A stretch of 53,018 bases of DNA from JBBQVS01 sp038211295 (GCA_038211295.1 JBBQVS010000018.1:1-53018); one strand, 5' to 3'; shown: positions 17,384 to 26,738, counted from the first letter of the stretch. Program-made: numbers and translations. Notes: generated from the sequence alone by a model not told the origin.

Positions 17384-17412
17384 ACTGTAGCACGGCACTC
17401 TGATAGAGTCAA
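17384..17412 (-). promoter_or_regulatory. promoter of the DtxR-type regulator with a short dyad
   Basis: Minus strand TTGACT (17407-17412), a 17-base spacer and TACAGT (17384-17389). The spacer holds the dyad actct-gat-agagt at 17397-17409, a possible autoregulatory site. Confidence 0.6.
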
Positions 17413-17583
17413 GAAAAGCGGCACTAGATGCGCTTGCATGATAGAAAAGACACCACATAGACGCATACCGATTTTGCGACTCTCTATAGTGAGAAGGAAA
17501 GGAGCGGTGTAACACCTATGAATACTTCGATACTTGAGCATACCACACTACAATCTTCCCCACTTCCTGAAAGGAGCAAACCA

Positions 17584-18366
17584 ATGCGTTTGAAACCATA
17601 CATCTACAAACATATTGTACTGATTATTTGTACAGTTGCCCTGTTGTCTGGTTCTCTTTTACTCTCGCATTCGCAACAACCACAAGCGCACGCAGCCAAT
17701 CCGGGGAGCGGACATGCATGTTCCTGGTACACCATTCGCTTTGGTGACACCCTGGGCAATATCGCGGGCAAGTATGGTGCAAACCTTTGGACATTGGCAC
17801 AAGTAAACGGTATTGGCAACGTCAATCTGATTTTTTCGGGACAACGCTTGTGCATCCCATACGCGATAAAAGGCGGAGGACAAAGTGGCGGTTCTGGTGC
17901 TCCCGTGACAAGCGGGAGCGGTGGTGGCATCCGTGCGAACGGGTATGTTCCCTGGTATGACTACAACGCGCTACAATGGTCTTCACGCGATCAGGTTTCC
18001 GCGCAACTGCGCCAGATTGCCTTGAACTATGGCCTGCCGACAAATCTTGTCCTCGCGATTGCATGGCAGGAAAGCGGTTGGACACAACACGTCATCGCGC
18101 GTGATGGTGGCATCGGCGTTATGCAACTAATGCCCTATACCGCAATGAGCATCAATTCCAGCACAGGTATTCATCGCGACCCCTATAAACTCTGGGATAA
18201 TCTCAATCTCGGTGCAACCTACCTGCGCTGGCTCTGGAACAACTTTCATGGCAATCTCGCCCAAGTAATCAGTGCATATAACGAGGGCGGTTGGGCCGTC
18301 ACTCATCGCGGTATCTTCAATTGGAGCTACGTCAATAATGTTATGTACCTGATGCGCGTTCTATAA
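17584..18366 (+). CDS. secreted LysM-domain lytic transglycosylase (SLT type)
   Basis: Cleaves peptidoglycan glycan strands outside the membrane. From the ATG at 17584 (AAAGGAG 7 bases upstream) the 260-residue protein has a signal or anchor helix at about 9-30 (HIVLIICTVALLSGSLLL) ending near AHA-A. A LysM domain follows at about 44-90 (WYTIRFGDTLGNIAGKYG...IFSGQRLCIP). After a Gly/Ser linker, an SLT lysozyme-like domain at about 135-260 has the catalytic Glu in AIAWQESGW and GVMQLMPYTA and ISAYNEGGWAV. An upstream in-frame ATG at 17518 also has a GGAAAGGAG site, 13 bases away, giving a 282-residue form. Followed by a strong terminator. Confidence 0.88.
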   Translation: MRLKPYIYKHIVLIICTVALLSGSLLLSHSQQPQAHAANPGSGHACSWYTIRFGDTLGNIAGKYGANLWTLAQVNGIGNVNLIFSGQRLCIPYAIKGGGQSGGSGAPVTSGSGGGIRANGYVPWYDYNALQWSSRDQVSAQLRQIALNYGLPTNLVLAIAWQESGWTQHVIARDGGIGVMQLMPYTAMSINSSTGIHRDPYKLWDNLNLGATYLRWLWNNFHGNLAQVISAYNEGGWAVTHRGIFNWSYVNNVMYLMRVL

Positions 18367-18386
18367 GTTTCTTTATACGCATCAAA

Positions 18387-18423
18387 GAAAAACTGGGAGA
18401 CACGCGCGGTCTCCCAGTTTTTC
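18387..18423 (+). terminator. intrinsic terminator of the lytic transglycosylase gene
   Basis: A perfect 15-bp stem (18387-18401 with 18409-18423), 7-base loop, ending in TTTTTC. It insulates the T-box promoter just downstream. Confidence 0.85.
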
Positions 18424-18441
18424 TCTCACGGAGCACACCAC

Positions 18442-18470
18442 TTGACACGTTTGCGAAACATCATTATACT
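18442..18470 (+). promoter_or_regulatory. promoter of the trpS-trp-aro operon
   Basis: TTGACA at 18442-18447, a 17-base spacer and TATACT at 18465-18470. The transcript would start near 18477, immediately ahead of the T-box leader. Confidence 0.85.
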
Positions 18471-18477
18471 GAATGCA

Positions 18478-18791
18478 GAGACAACTAAATAGCAAACGCA
18501 TCGAACAGGAAGAGTACATACCCTTTCAATGGAAACAGAGAGTCGGGTGGGTGGAAACCGACGCCATTGCAGGTATGGAATGGGCCTGGGAGCGAAAGAC
18601 GAACGTTTCGCGGGAAACAAGTAGTGCTTTATCGGAATGTCCCCCGTTATCGAGGACAGAATATACCGTTATGCGGCGTATTCGGCAATGAAGGGAGTAC
18701 ACGCCAAAGCAACAAGGCGGGTAGTCTGAATGAGGGTGGTATCACGAAAGCGTCGCGCTTCTCGTCCCTGTGTGGATGAGGGGCGTTTTTT
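18478..18791 (+). ncRNA. T-box riboswitch, tryptophan-specific, upstream of trpS and the trp operon
   Basis: The leader has the standard T-box parts in order. Stem I starts near gaacaggaagagtac (18507) and includes cgggtgggtggaaaccg. The specifier loop reads GGAA-TGG-GCCTGGGAG, giving the Trp codon TGG at 18581-18583. The conserved T-box bulge sequence agggtggtatcacg is at 18733-18746, where uncharged tRNA-Trp would pair through its CCA end. An intrinsic terminator at 18756-18791 follows (12-bp stem with three wobbles, 6-base loop, T-run). When tRNA-Trp is uncharged the antiterminator forms and the operon is transcribed. Confidence 0.9.
18756..18791 (+). terminator. regulated terminator of the Trp T-box
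   Basis: The arms 18756-18767 and 18774-18785 pair over 12 bp, three of them G-U, followed by TTTTTT. Its 5' side competes with the antiterminator formed around the T-box sequence. Confidence 0.85.
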
Positions 18792-18839
18792 ATTGTTCTT
18801 TTTGCGGTCTTTTCTCACGCTATTCATGGAGGCAAGCGT

Positions 18840-19871
18840 ATGTCAGTCGAAATAGGTCAAGCTATAAAACCAGGCGCAACACCCGTCAAGAAGCGTGTCT
18901 TCTCCGGCGTACAACCAACAGGCAATATTCATCTAGGCAACTATCTAGGGGCGATTCGCAACTGGGTCTCGGCACAGGCAGAGTATGACAACATCTTTTG
19001 TATCGTCGACCTGCACGCAATCACGCTTCCAATCGACCCACAAGAATTGCACGCGAACACTCGCAAACTTGCTGCGCTCTACCTCGCGTGCGGCCTGGAT
19101 ACACGTCACTGCAAGTTGTTTGTGCAATCGCACGTTCACGAACATGCTGAAGCAAGTTGGATTATGAACTGCTATACGCCAATGGGCTGGTTAAACCGTA
19201 TGACACAATTCAAGACGAAGGCTGGCGACCATGCCGACATAGTAGATACGGGCCTCTACTGCTATCCCGTCTTGATGGCCTGCGATATTCTGCTCTACCA
19301 GACGCACTTTGTGCCAGTTGGCGACGACCAGCGTCAGCATATCGAACTCACACGCGACCTTGCCCAACGCTTCAACACACGCTACAACAAGCCCGTCTTC
19401 ACCATTCCAGAGGGCCAGATTCGACAGGTGGGCGCACGCATCATGGCACTCGACGACCCAACCAGCAAGATGAGCAAAAGCGCGGTCAATCCCGCGTCAC
19501 GCATCAACTTGCTTGACGATCCAAAAACAATTAAACACAAGGTTGGACGCGCCACCACCGACTCCGAACGCCTGGCGACGTTCGACCCGCAACGTCCCGG
19601 CATCACAAACTTACTAACCATCTATCAGATGCTGACAGGGATGGCGAACGAGGATATCGAGACGGAATTCGCGGGCAATGGCTACGGTGCTGTCAAAGCT
19701 GCCCTCACCGATCAGCTTGTCGCGACGCTTGAGCCAATTCAGAAGCGTTACTACGAACTCGTCAACGACCTTCCGACCCTGGAAGCCATTCTTAAACAGG
19801 GGGCGGACGCGGTACGTCCGCTTGCCGCCGCAACCATTCAGGACATGAAAAATGTGATTGGGCTAGGCTAG
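18840..19871 (+). CDS. trpS: tryptophanyl-tRNA synthetase
   Basis: Charges tRNA-Trp with tryptophan and ATP. The 343-residue length matches bacterial TrpRS. The class I signatures are PTGNIHLGNYLGA (HIGH-type, about 24-36) and SKMSKS (about 208-213, KMSKS). The text DLHAITLP and YPVLMACDILLYQ is typical of TrpRS and separates it from TyrRS. The ATG at 18840 has GGAGG about 8 bases upstream. It is the first gene after the T-box, so charging capacity rises together with tryptophan synthesis when uncharged tRNA accumulates. Confidence 0.97.
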   Translation: MSVEIGQAIKPGATPVKKRVFSGVQPTGNIHLGNYLGAIRNWVSAQAEYDNIFCIVDLHAITLPIDPQELHANTRKLAALYLACGLDTRHCKLFVQSHVHEHAEASWIMNCYTPMGWLNRMTQFKTKAGDHADIVDTGLYCYPVLMACDILLYQTHFVPVGDDQRQHIELTRDLAQRFNTRYNKPVFTIPEGQIRQVGARIMALDDPTSKMSKSAVNPASRINLLDDPKTIKHKVGRATTDSERLATFDPQRPGITNLLTIYQMLTGMANEDIETEFAGNGYGAVKAALTDQLVATLEPIQKRYYELVNDLPTLEAILKQGADAVRPLAAATIQDMKNVIGLG

Positions 19872-19879
19872 GATAAAAA

Positions 19880-21433
19880 ATGTACTATCCAACATTTGAG
19901 GAAGCGCAAAGGCTCCACGCGACTGAGGCGGTGGCAACCGACAAACGCCCGTTGCTACCCCTCTACCGCGACATTCTCGCAGATATGGAAACACCGGTTT
20001 CGGCGTACTGCAAAACGGCGCAACGCCCCTATAGCTTCCTGCTTGAAAGTGTGAGCGGTGGCGAACGGGTGGCGCGGTATTCGTTCATCGGCATTGACCC
20101 TTATATGGTGATGCTACAACAAGGCGAAACGGCGACACTGCGAAGAATGCATGGCGACACTTTTACCAGCGAAGACGTGCCGTGTCGCGACCCGCTCACA
20201 TTCATCGAAGCCGAACTTGGACAATTCCAGCTTGTCGATTACCGGGGAGCGGCACGCGATGAGTTGCCCAAATTTCATGGCGGTGCCGTTGGCTATCTTT
20301 CCTATGACTCGGTTGCCCGCTTCGAGCGGTTAGCCGTGCCGGAAAAGAGCGAGCTTGGTTTACCATTAGCCGTCTTCTGTTTCACCGAAACGTTGCTTGC
20401 CTTCGATCATGTCAAGCATCGCGTTCGCATCGTCACACACCTGCACCTTGACGCGCCCGACCTCGAAGCGGAATATGCACGCGGCATCGCGATTATTGAC
20501 GACGTACAACAACGTTTGAGCCAACCCGTGCGCTTGCCAGCAGAACCCGAACTTCTACACGATACGGCAGCATTACGCGTCACATCGAACCGCACACAGG
20601 GCGAATTTGAGACGATGGTACAGCGTTCAATCGAATATATCAAAGCAGGAGATGTCTTTCAAGTTGTACCATCGCAGCGTCTGAGCCGCCACGTCAACGC
20701 CGCACCGTTCACTGTCTACCGTGCTCTCCGCGCCATTAACCCGTCACCATATATGTTCTATCTTGACCTCAAAGACTTTCACATCATCGGTGCCTCGCCC
20801 GAATTGCTGGTGCGCTTCGAGGACAACGAAGTCACCATTCGTCCAATCGCTGGCACACGTCCACGCGGACTCGACAGACAAAGCGACGAGGGGCTTGCGA
20901 AAGAACTACAAAGCGACCCGAAAGAACGTGCTGAACATATCATGTTAATTGACCTTGCCCGTAATGACGTGGGACGCGTCAGCATTCCCGGCACCGTGCA
21001 GGTCAGCGAACTGATGGAGATCGAACGCTACTCACACGTCATGCACCTTGTCTCCAACGTCACAGGGCAGCTTCGTAAGGACATGACACCCTACGATGCC
21101 CAGCGCGCTGGCTTTCCCGCAGGCACAGTTTCGGGTGCGCCAAAAATTAGAGCAATGGAGATTATCAGTGAGCTTGAGCGCGAGCAGCGCGGTATCTACG
21201 CTGGCGCGGTTGGCTATTTCAGTCATTCTGGTAATCAGGAGACCGCTATAGCTTTGCGGACAATGGTCATGAAGAATGGTCGCGCGTATATTCAGGCCGG
21301 TTGTGGAGTCGTCGCTGACTCTAACCCCACCGCAGAATATCACGAGAGCTTGAACAAAGCTAAAGCTTTATTACGCGCGCTTGACGAGGCCGAGCAGATC
21401 GCACAAATGCATCGGGAAGAGGAGAGAGAGTAG
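19880..21433 (+). CDS. trpE: anthranilate synthase component I
   Basis: Converts chorismate and ammonia to anthranilate, with TrpG supplying ammonia from glutamine. The 517-residue length is typical. The feedback site motif LLES is at about 54-57 (YSFLLESVSGGERVARYSFIG), so allosteric inhibition by tryptophan is expected. The chorismate-binding core shows VVPSQRLSR, PSPYMFYLD, PIAGTRPRG, LARNDVGRV, FPAGTVSGAPKIRAMEII and QAGCGVVADSNP. It starts 8 bases after trpS, with AGGA upstream. Translation is probably coupled to trpG. Confidence 0.97.
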   Translation: MYYPTFEEAQRLHATEAVATDKRPLLPLYRDILADMETPVSAYCKTAQRPYSFLLESVSGGERVARYSFIGIDPYMVMLQQGETATLRRMHGDTFTSEDVPCRDPLTFIEAELGQFQLVDYRGAARDELPKFHGGAVGYLSYDSVARFERLAVPEKSELGLPLAVFCFTETLLAFDHVKHRVRIVTHLHLDAPDLEAEYARGIAIIDDVQQRLSQPVRLPAEPELLHDTAALRVTSNRTQGEFETMVQRSIEYIKAGDVFQVVPSQRLSRHVNAAPFTVYRALRAINPSPYMFYLDLKDFHIIGASPELLVRFEDNEVTIRPIAGTRPRGLDRQSDEGLAKELQSDPKERAEHIMLIDLARNDVGRVSIPGTVQVSELMEIERYSHVMHLVSNVTGQLRKDMTPYDAQRAGFPAGTVSGAPKIRAMEIISELEREQRGIYAGAVGYFSHSGNQETAIALRTMVMKNGRAYIQAGCGVVADSNPTAEYHESLNKAKALLRALDEAEQIAQMHREEERE

Positions 21434-21434
21434 C

Positions 21435-21998
21435 ATGTTACTCCTACTTGATAATTACGACAGTTTTACCTACAACCTGTATCAGTATCTCGCGGAACTT
21501 GGGGCAGAGGTGCAGGTACATCGCAACAACATGATTACCCTCGATGAGATCGCGGCATTGCAACCCGACCATATTGTTGTTTCGCCGGGGCCGTGTACTC
21601 CCAACGAGGCGGGGCTTTCGTGCTCAGTGATTGAGACATTTGGGCCACATATTCCTCTGCTCGGCGTCTGCCTCGGTCATCAAGCCATCGGGCAGGTATA
21701 CGGGGGGCGGGTCGTGCGTGCGCCTGAGCCGATGCACGGCAAAACGTCTCTCATGCATCATCACGAGCGCGGCGTCTTTCACGGCTTGCCACATCCCTTC
21801 TCGGCAAATCGTTACCATAGCCTGATTGTCGAGCGTTCGACTCTGCCCGATATCCTAGAAATCACCGCCGAAACGGAGGACGGCATTATCATGGGCCTCA
21901 AGCATAAAAGCTATCCAGTCGAGGGCGTGCAGTTTCATCCAGAGTCAATTATGACCCCTGTCGGTAAAGACCTGCTACGAAATTTTCTTGAGCGGTAA
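21435..21998 (+). CDS. trpG: anthranilate synthase component II (glutamine amidotransferase)
   Basis: Glutaminase subunit of anthranilate synthase, 187 residues. Class I amidotransferase triad: Cys in GVCLGHQAIG (near 79), and His and Glu in VEGVQFHPESI (near 170). The N-terminus MLLLLDNYDSFTYNL is diagnostic of TrpG/PabA. The ATG at 21435 is one base after the trpE stop; its purine-rich site lies inside the end of trpE. It may also serve folate synthesis (PabA role) if no second copy exists, which cannot be seen here. Confidence 0.95.
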   Translation: MLLLLDNYDSFTYNLYQYLAELGAEVQVHRNNMITLDEIAALQPDHIVVSPGPCTPNEAGLSCSVIETFGPHIPLLGVCLGHQAIGQVYGGRVVRAPEPMHGKTSLMHHHERGVFHGLPHPFSANRYHSLIVERSTLPDILEITAETEDGIIMGLKHKSYPVEGVQFHPESIMTPVGKDLLRNFLER

Positions 21999-22016
21999 AC
22001 ACGCGAGGAGGAACAG

Positions 22017-23075
22017 ATGATTCGAGAGGCTATCACTCATGTTGCTGCGGGTGCCTTGTTGAGCGAAGCAGAGGCGGCGGCGGTAATGGAAGAAATTATG
22101 ACGGGGGCGGCAACAAGCTCGCAAATGGGCGCGTTTCTTACCGCGTTACACCTGCGCCCCGGTCACGAGACCGTCGCGGAGATCGCGGGCATGGCACGCG
22201 TGATGCGCGAGAAGGCGGTACACGTTCACCTTGACGAGAGTATTGCTCATCATGCCATGGATACCTGTGGCACGGGCGGCGATGGTTCGGGAACGTTCAA
22301 CGTCTCGACGGCGGCGGGTATCGTCGCGGCGGCGGCTGGTGCCTCTGTCGCCAAACATGGCAATCGCTCGGCAACCAGTCGCTGTGGCAGCGCAGACGTG
22401 CTGGAAGCACTGGGGGCAAGCATCGACCTCGGCCCCGAACAAGTGGCAAAGTGTGTACAGGAGATTGGCTTTGGCTTTATGTTCGCGCCCGCGTTTCATC
22501 CGGCGATGAAACATGTTGGCCCCACGCGCCGCGAAATCGGGATTCGCACCGTCTTCAACATTCTTGGCCCGCTTACCAATCCAGCACACGCACAATATCA
22601 GGTGCTTGGCGTAGCTGATGGCTCGCTACTCCGCAAAATGGGCGAGGTGCTACTCCATCTTGGCTGTCGTCACGCTCTGATTGTACATGGCGAGGACGGA
22701 GTTGACGAGTGTTCCCTGAGTGCGCCAACGCGTATCTGTGAAGTACGCCAGGGCGAGGAGTTGCGCGAATATACCATCACTCCGGAAGACGTGGGACTGA
22801 CCCGCATCACAGACCATCAGGCGTTTCAAGGCGGAGAGCCGACGCGAAACGCAACAATGATGCGCGAACTGCTGGGCAGCTATGTCGATGTGCCAGCGAC
22901 ACACATGTTATGTCTGAACGCGGGCGCGGCATTGCTCGCCAACGAGCAGGTCGCAACGCTCAGAGAAGGCGTCAAGCTAGCACAGTCCACGTTACGCGAG
23001 GGCAAAGCTCGCCAAAAGCTTACTGATGTTATCGCGTACACACAACAGCTTCATCAGGTGTCCTATGTTTCTTGA
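22017..23075 (+). CDS. trpD: anthranilate phosphoribosyltransferase
   Basis: Transfers phosphoribose from PRPP to anthranilate. A 352-residue protein with DTCGTGGDGSGTFNVSTAAGIV (near 80-100), the glycine-rich PRPP loop, plus KHGNRSATSRCGSADVLEALG and FAPAFHPAMKHVGPTRREIGIRTVFNILGPLTNP, all family signatures. A GAGGAGG site lies 6 bases before the ATG. Its 3' end overlaps the trpC/F start by 11 bases, implying translational coupling. Confidence 0.97.
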   Translation: MIREAITHVAAGALLSEAEAAAVMEEIMTGAATSSQMGAFLTALHLRPGHETVAEIAGMARVMREKAVHVHLDESIAHHAMDTCGTGGDGSGTFNVSTAAGIVAAAAGASVAKHGNRSATSRCGSADVLEALGASIDLGPEQVAKCVQEIGFGFMFAPAFHPAMKHVGPTRREIGIRTVFNILGPLTNPAHAQYQVLGVADGSLLRKMGEVLLHLGCRHALIVHGEDGVDECSLSAPTRICEVRQGEELREYTITPEDVGLTRITDHQAFQGGEPTRNATMMRELLGSYVDVPATHMLCLNAGAALLANEQVATLREGVKLAQSTLREGKARQKLTDVIAYTQQLHQVSYVS

Positions 23076-24528
23076 CAAGATTGTAACGCAGACACGCGCC
23101 GATCTGGTACAGCGCAAAATAGATTGTCCATTAGCAGAATTACAGCAGCTCGCAGAGGCACAACCACCACCACGCGATATGCTCGCTGCCTTCACACCGC
23201 GTTCGCGTGTCCACTTGATCGCAGAAGTCAAACGCGCCTCGCCTTCTAAAGGAATGCTCGCGCCTCACCTCGATCCAGTAGGGTTGGCGCGAACGTATGA
23301 AGCACATGGCGCGTCAGTAATTTCTGTACTCACAGAGCCACATTTTTTTCTTGGCTCGCCACACTATCTCACGAATATCAAGCGTGCAGTGAACATTCCT
23401 GTATTGCGAAAAGATTTTATTGTTGACGAATATCAAGTCTACGAGGCACGCGCGTGGGGAGCGGACGCCCTACTCCTGATTTGCGCCCTGCTCGACGACG
23501 CACAACTCAAGCATCTGCTCACAGTCGCCCACGAGCAACGAATGCATTGCCTCGTCGAGGTGCATAGCCGCGCCGAGGCACAACGCGCAGTGGCGGCGGG
23601 CGCGGTCATCATCGGCGTCAATAGCCGCGACCTTACAACCTTTACCATGAACCCGTACCTCATCCGCGATATTCGCCAGGTCATTCCTGCAAACCGCGTC
23701 ATCATCGCCGAGAGCGGCATTCATTCGGCGAACGACGCACGTCGCCTCGCACGCTACGATGTGCAGGGAATGCTCGTCGGCGAATCGCTGGTCGTCTCGC
23801 ACGATGTGCCAGCTCAGATGCAGACGCTGCTCCAGGGAGCGAACGCAAGTACACAGGTGAAAATCTGTGGGCTTAGCACCCCGGAACATGTGCGGGCCGC
23901 TACGGAAGCAGGCGCGGACATGCTTGGCTTCATCTTTCACGAACCCAGTCATCGTTATGTACAACCGCGCACCGTAAGCACAACACTGGCAGCGGCTATG
24001 GACACGCTGCACGTTTTGCCTGATCGCGTTGGCGTCTTCGTGAACAAAGAGGCTAGCTTTATCAATGATGTCGTTGAAGCAGCAGAGTTACAGTATGTGC
24101 AACTACACGGCACCGAATCGCCCGAATTTTGCCAGCAGATAACGCGTCCAGTCATCAAGGCGATTCCACTCAAAGATGGTTCAGACCTCGCCCACGTCGC
24201 GGTCTACAAAGACGTGACATGGCGGCTTCTGCTCGACACGCCCACTCCTGAGTGGGGCGGAACGGGTGTTACTCATGATTGGGAACTCGCCCACGCTATC
24301 GCGACGGAGACGCGCATACTCCTCGCGGGTGGCTTGACACCCGAAAATGTGGCGCAAGCAATCCGACAGGTGCAACCATGGGGAGTTGATGTCAGCAGTG
24401 GCGTCGAAACCGACAGACACAAGGATACACACAAGATACACGCCTTTATTGAAAATGTACGAGCGGAAGCGGCGCGACGTATCGCGCCCCATCTGGAAAG
24501 AAGAGAGACCGATGCAAACGCAAAATAA
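23065..24528 (+). CDS. trpCF: bifunctional indole-3-glycerol phosphate synthase / phosphoribosylanthranilate isomerase
   Basis: A 487-residue fusion from the ATG at 23065. The TrpC part (about 1-262) carries LIAEVKRASPSKGML, VLRKDFIVDEYQVYEARAWGADALLLI, IGVNSRDLTTF and IAESGI. The TrpF part (about 268-475) carries VKICGLSTPEHVRAATEAGADMLGFIF, SHRYV, VGVFVN, YVQLHG and GGLTPENV with VSSGVE. The order C-F catalyses the isomerase and synthase steps in one chain, as in E. coli TrpC, whereas many bacteria keep separate genes. It overlaps trpD by 11 bases and trpB by 17 bases. A longer upstream reading to 23026 lies inside trpD and was not chosen. Confidence 0.95.
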   Translation: MFLDKIVTQTRADLVQRKIDCPLAELQQLAEAQPPPRDMLAAFTPRSRVHLIAEVKRASPSKGMLAPHLDPVGLARTYEAHGASVISVLTEPHFFLGSPHYLTNIKRAVNIPVLRKDFIVDEYQVYEARAWGADALLLICALLDDAQLKHLLTVAHEQRMHCLVEVHSRAEAQRAVAAGAVIIGVNSRDLTTFTMNPYLIRDIRQVIPANRVIIAESGIHSANDARRLARYDVQGMLVGESLVVSHDVPAQMQTLLQGANASTQVKICGLSTPEHVRAATEAGADMLGFIFHEPSHRYVQPRTVSTTLAAAMDTLHVLPDRVGVFVNKEASFINDVVEAAELQYVQLHGTESPEFCQQITRPVIKAIPLKDGSDLAHVAVYKDVTWRLLLDTPTPEWGGTGVTHDWELAHAIATETRILLAGGLTPENVAQAIRQVQPWGVDVSSGVETDRHKDTHKIHAFIENVRAEAARRIAPHLERRETDANAK

Positions 24529-25744
24529 ACCAACATATCAGCACAACATTTACCCCGATGAACGCGGACGCTTTGGCGCGTTCGGCGGAAAGTTCGTTCC
24601 CGAAAGCCTGATGGCGGCCCTTGCTGAACTGGAGGAAGCATATAACAGATCGGTACATGATACGGCGTTTCAGGCCGAGTTAGCCGCGCAGTTGCGGAGC
24701 TTCGTCGGACGTCCAACCACGCTCCATTATGTACCGCGCTTCTCCGCGTTGGTCGCGCCCAACGTGACGGTATACCTCAAACGCGAAGACCTCGCGCATA
24801 CGGGGGCGCACAAAATCAACAACGCGCTTGGACAGGGCTTGCTCGCAAAACATATGGGCAAGAAGCGCATCATCGCGGAAACGGGCGCGGGCCAACATGG
24901 TGTAGCAACCGCGACGGTCTGCGCGATGCTTGGCCTTGAATGTATCGTCTATATGGGTGAAGTCGATATCGAGCGGCAGTCACTCAACGTCTTCCGTATG
25001 AAGCTACTGGGAGCCGAGGTACGACCTGTGAGTAGTGGGACGCGCACTCTGAAAGACGCGACCAGCGAGGCAATCCGCGACTGGGTAACAAATGTCGAGA
25101 CAACCTACTACATTATCGGCTCCGCAGTTGGCCCACATCCATACCCACGTATCGTGCGCGACTATCAAGCAATTATTGGCACGGAGACACGCAAGCAGAT
25201 TATGGAACAGGCGGGTCGCCTCCCCGATCTGATTATCGCCTGTGTCGGTGGTGGCAGCAACGCGATAGGCATGTTCTATCCCTTCGCCGACGCGTCAGAG
25301 GTGAAATTGCTGGGCATCGAAGCAGGTGGTGTGAGTATGAAGGCAGGCGAGAATGCCGCGACACTCGTTGCGGGAACCCCCGGTGTGTTGCATGGCACAC
25401 TTAGCTACCTGTTACAAAACGAGGACGGGCAGGTACTCGATACGCAAAGCATCTCCGCCGGCCTCGACTATCCCGGCGTGGGGCCGGAGCATAGCTATAT
25501 GCGCGATGCAGGGCGAGCAACCTACGACGCCGCGAGTGATGCAACCGCGCTCCGTGGTCTGCAAGCACTCAGTCAAACCGAGGGTATCATTCCCGCACTC
25601 GAACCCGCGCACGCGCTGGGCTATCTCCTGGAAATGGGCGAACAGGGAAAAATTCCCGCGAACACACTGATCGTCCTCAATCTCTCCGGGCGCGGCGACA
25701 AAGACGTTATCACAGTAGCAAAAGCGTTGAACGTCAAGTTATAG
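24512..25744 (+). CDS. trpB: tryptophan synthase beta chain
   Basis: Condenses indole with serine using PLP. A 410-residue TrpB1-type protein from the ATG at 24512, with GRFGAFGGKFVPESLM near 19-34. The PLP lysine is in KREDLAHTGAHKINNALGQ (near 95), the catalytic Glu in AETGAGQHGVATA, and the phosphate loop is CVGGGSNAIGMF near 240. It overlaps the trpC/F stop by 17 bases, with an AGAAGAGAG site inside trpC/F. The longer open frame upstream to 24347 is a shadow in trpC/F. Confidence 0.97.
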   Translation: MQTQNKPTYQHNIYPDERGRFGAFGGKFVPESLMAALAELEEAYNRSVHDTAFQAELAAQLRSFVGRPTTLHYVPRFSALVAPNVTVYLKREDLAHTGAHKINNALGQGLLAKHMGKKRIIAETGAGQHGVATATVCAMLGLECIVYMGEVDIERQSLNVFRMKLLGAEVRPVSSGTRTLKDATSEAIRDWVTNVETTYYIIGSAVGPHPYPRIVRDYQAIIGTETRKQIMEQAGRLPDLIIACVGGGSNAIGMFYPFADASEVKLLGIEAGGVSMKAGENAATLVAGTPGVLHGTLSYLLQNEDGQVLDTQSISAGLDYPGVGPEHSYMRDAGRATYDAASDATALRGLQALSQTEGIIPALEPAHALGYLLEMGEQGKIPANTLIVLNLSGRGDKDVITVAKALNVKL

Positions 25745-25753
25745 GAGCAGATA

Positions 25754-26602
25754 ATGGAAGTAATTCACAAAATCGTAAAAACGCATGGTACGCCCGCCAC
25801 CAAGATTACGCAGGCATTTGCTAGCGCGAAGCAGGCGGAACGGGGCGTACTTGTCCCGTACTTTATGTGTGGTTATCCCTCGGCAGCGCAGAGCGTCGAA
25901 CTTATGCTAGCGGCGGCGGCAGGGGGCGCGGATATACTTGAACTCGGAATGCCGTTTAGCGATCCACTCGCAGACGGGGCCACCATTCAACACGCGGGCC
26001 ACGTCGCGTTAGAACGCGGTATGACCATTCGCGGGTGCATGGAGGTGGCACGTCAGGTCTCGGCGCGAAGTGACGTCCCACTTCTGCTCATGGGCTACTA
26101 CAATCCCGTCATGGCCTATGGTCTGGCACGCTTTTGCGCCGACGCGCGAGCCAATGGCGTGAACGGGCTTATCATTCCTGACCTGCCAATGGAAGAGGCC
26201 GAACCACTGCTTCTGGAAATAAACAAAAACGGCCTCGCGCTGATCTTTCTCATTCCACCCACAACGCCCAACGAGCGCATCGCCCGCATCGCAAACCTCA
26301 CCGCAAGCGCACCAGGTGGCTTCATCTATTGCGTCGCGCTAAGTGGCGTCACGGGTTCCCGTAACGAACTGCCCCCGCAGCTTCGCACTTTTATTGAAAG
26401 AGTTAGAGGCTATACGAAAGACAAAGCCATTCCACTTGCCGTCGGCTTCGGCCTCTCGACGCCCGCGCACATCGCAGAGGTGACACAGTACGCCGATGGC
26501 GCCGTCATCGGCAGTGCGCTCGTGAACCTGATTGACCGCACCGCAGAGAGCGCACAGGCGGAAGTTGTCAGACATTACATCCAGAGTCTACGCCAGAAAT
26601 AG
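25754..26602 (+). CDS. trpA: tryptophan synthase alpha chain
   Basis: Cleaves indole-3-glycerol phosphate to indole, passed to TrpB through the alpha2beta2 tunnel. A 282-residue TIM barrel: VPYFMCGYPS, the catalytic Glu in ADILELGMPFSDPLADGATIQ with its Asp, MGYYNPVMAYG, GLIIPDLPMEEAE and the phosphate site VGFGLSTPAHI with GAVIGSALV. Nine bases after trpB, with AGGAG upstream of the ATG. Confidence 0.97.
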   Translation: MEVIHKIVKTHGTPATKITQAFASAKQAERGVLVPYFMCGYPSAAQSVELMLAAAAGGADILELGMPFSDPLADGATIQHAGHVALERGMTIRGCMEVARQVSARSDVPLLLMGYYNPVMAYGLARFCADARANGVNGLIIPDLPMEEAEPLLLEINKNGLALIFLIPPTTPNERIARIANLTASAPGGFIYCVALSGVTGSRNELPPQLRTFIERVRGYTKDKAIPLAVGFGLSTPAHIAEVTQYADGAVIGSALVNLIDRTAESAQAEVVRHYIQSLRQK

Positions 26603-26738
26603 GACACTACGCACATACCCCTTTCGCCAGAGACGGTGTACACTTGCAAAAATCAGTGTATGCTTGGCTCTACACCTTTACACTACTGCTATGCTACAAG
26701 TATTGCAGAGGTATTTCAAGAAAGGAGTATGTTTACAT

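Noticed and set aside
22146..24716. Minus-strand frames of 147-180 codons opposite trpD and trpC/F
   Set aside because: Antisense shadows of clearly functional trp genes, rich in Cys/Arg/His, no promoter or ribosome binding site.
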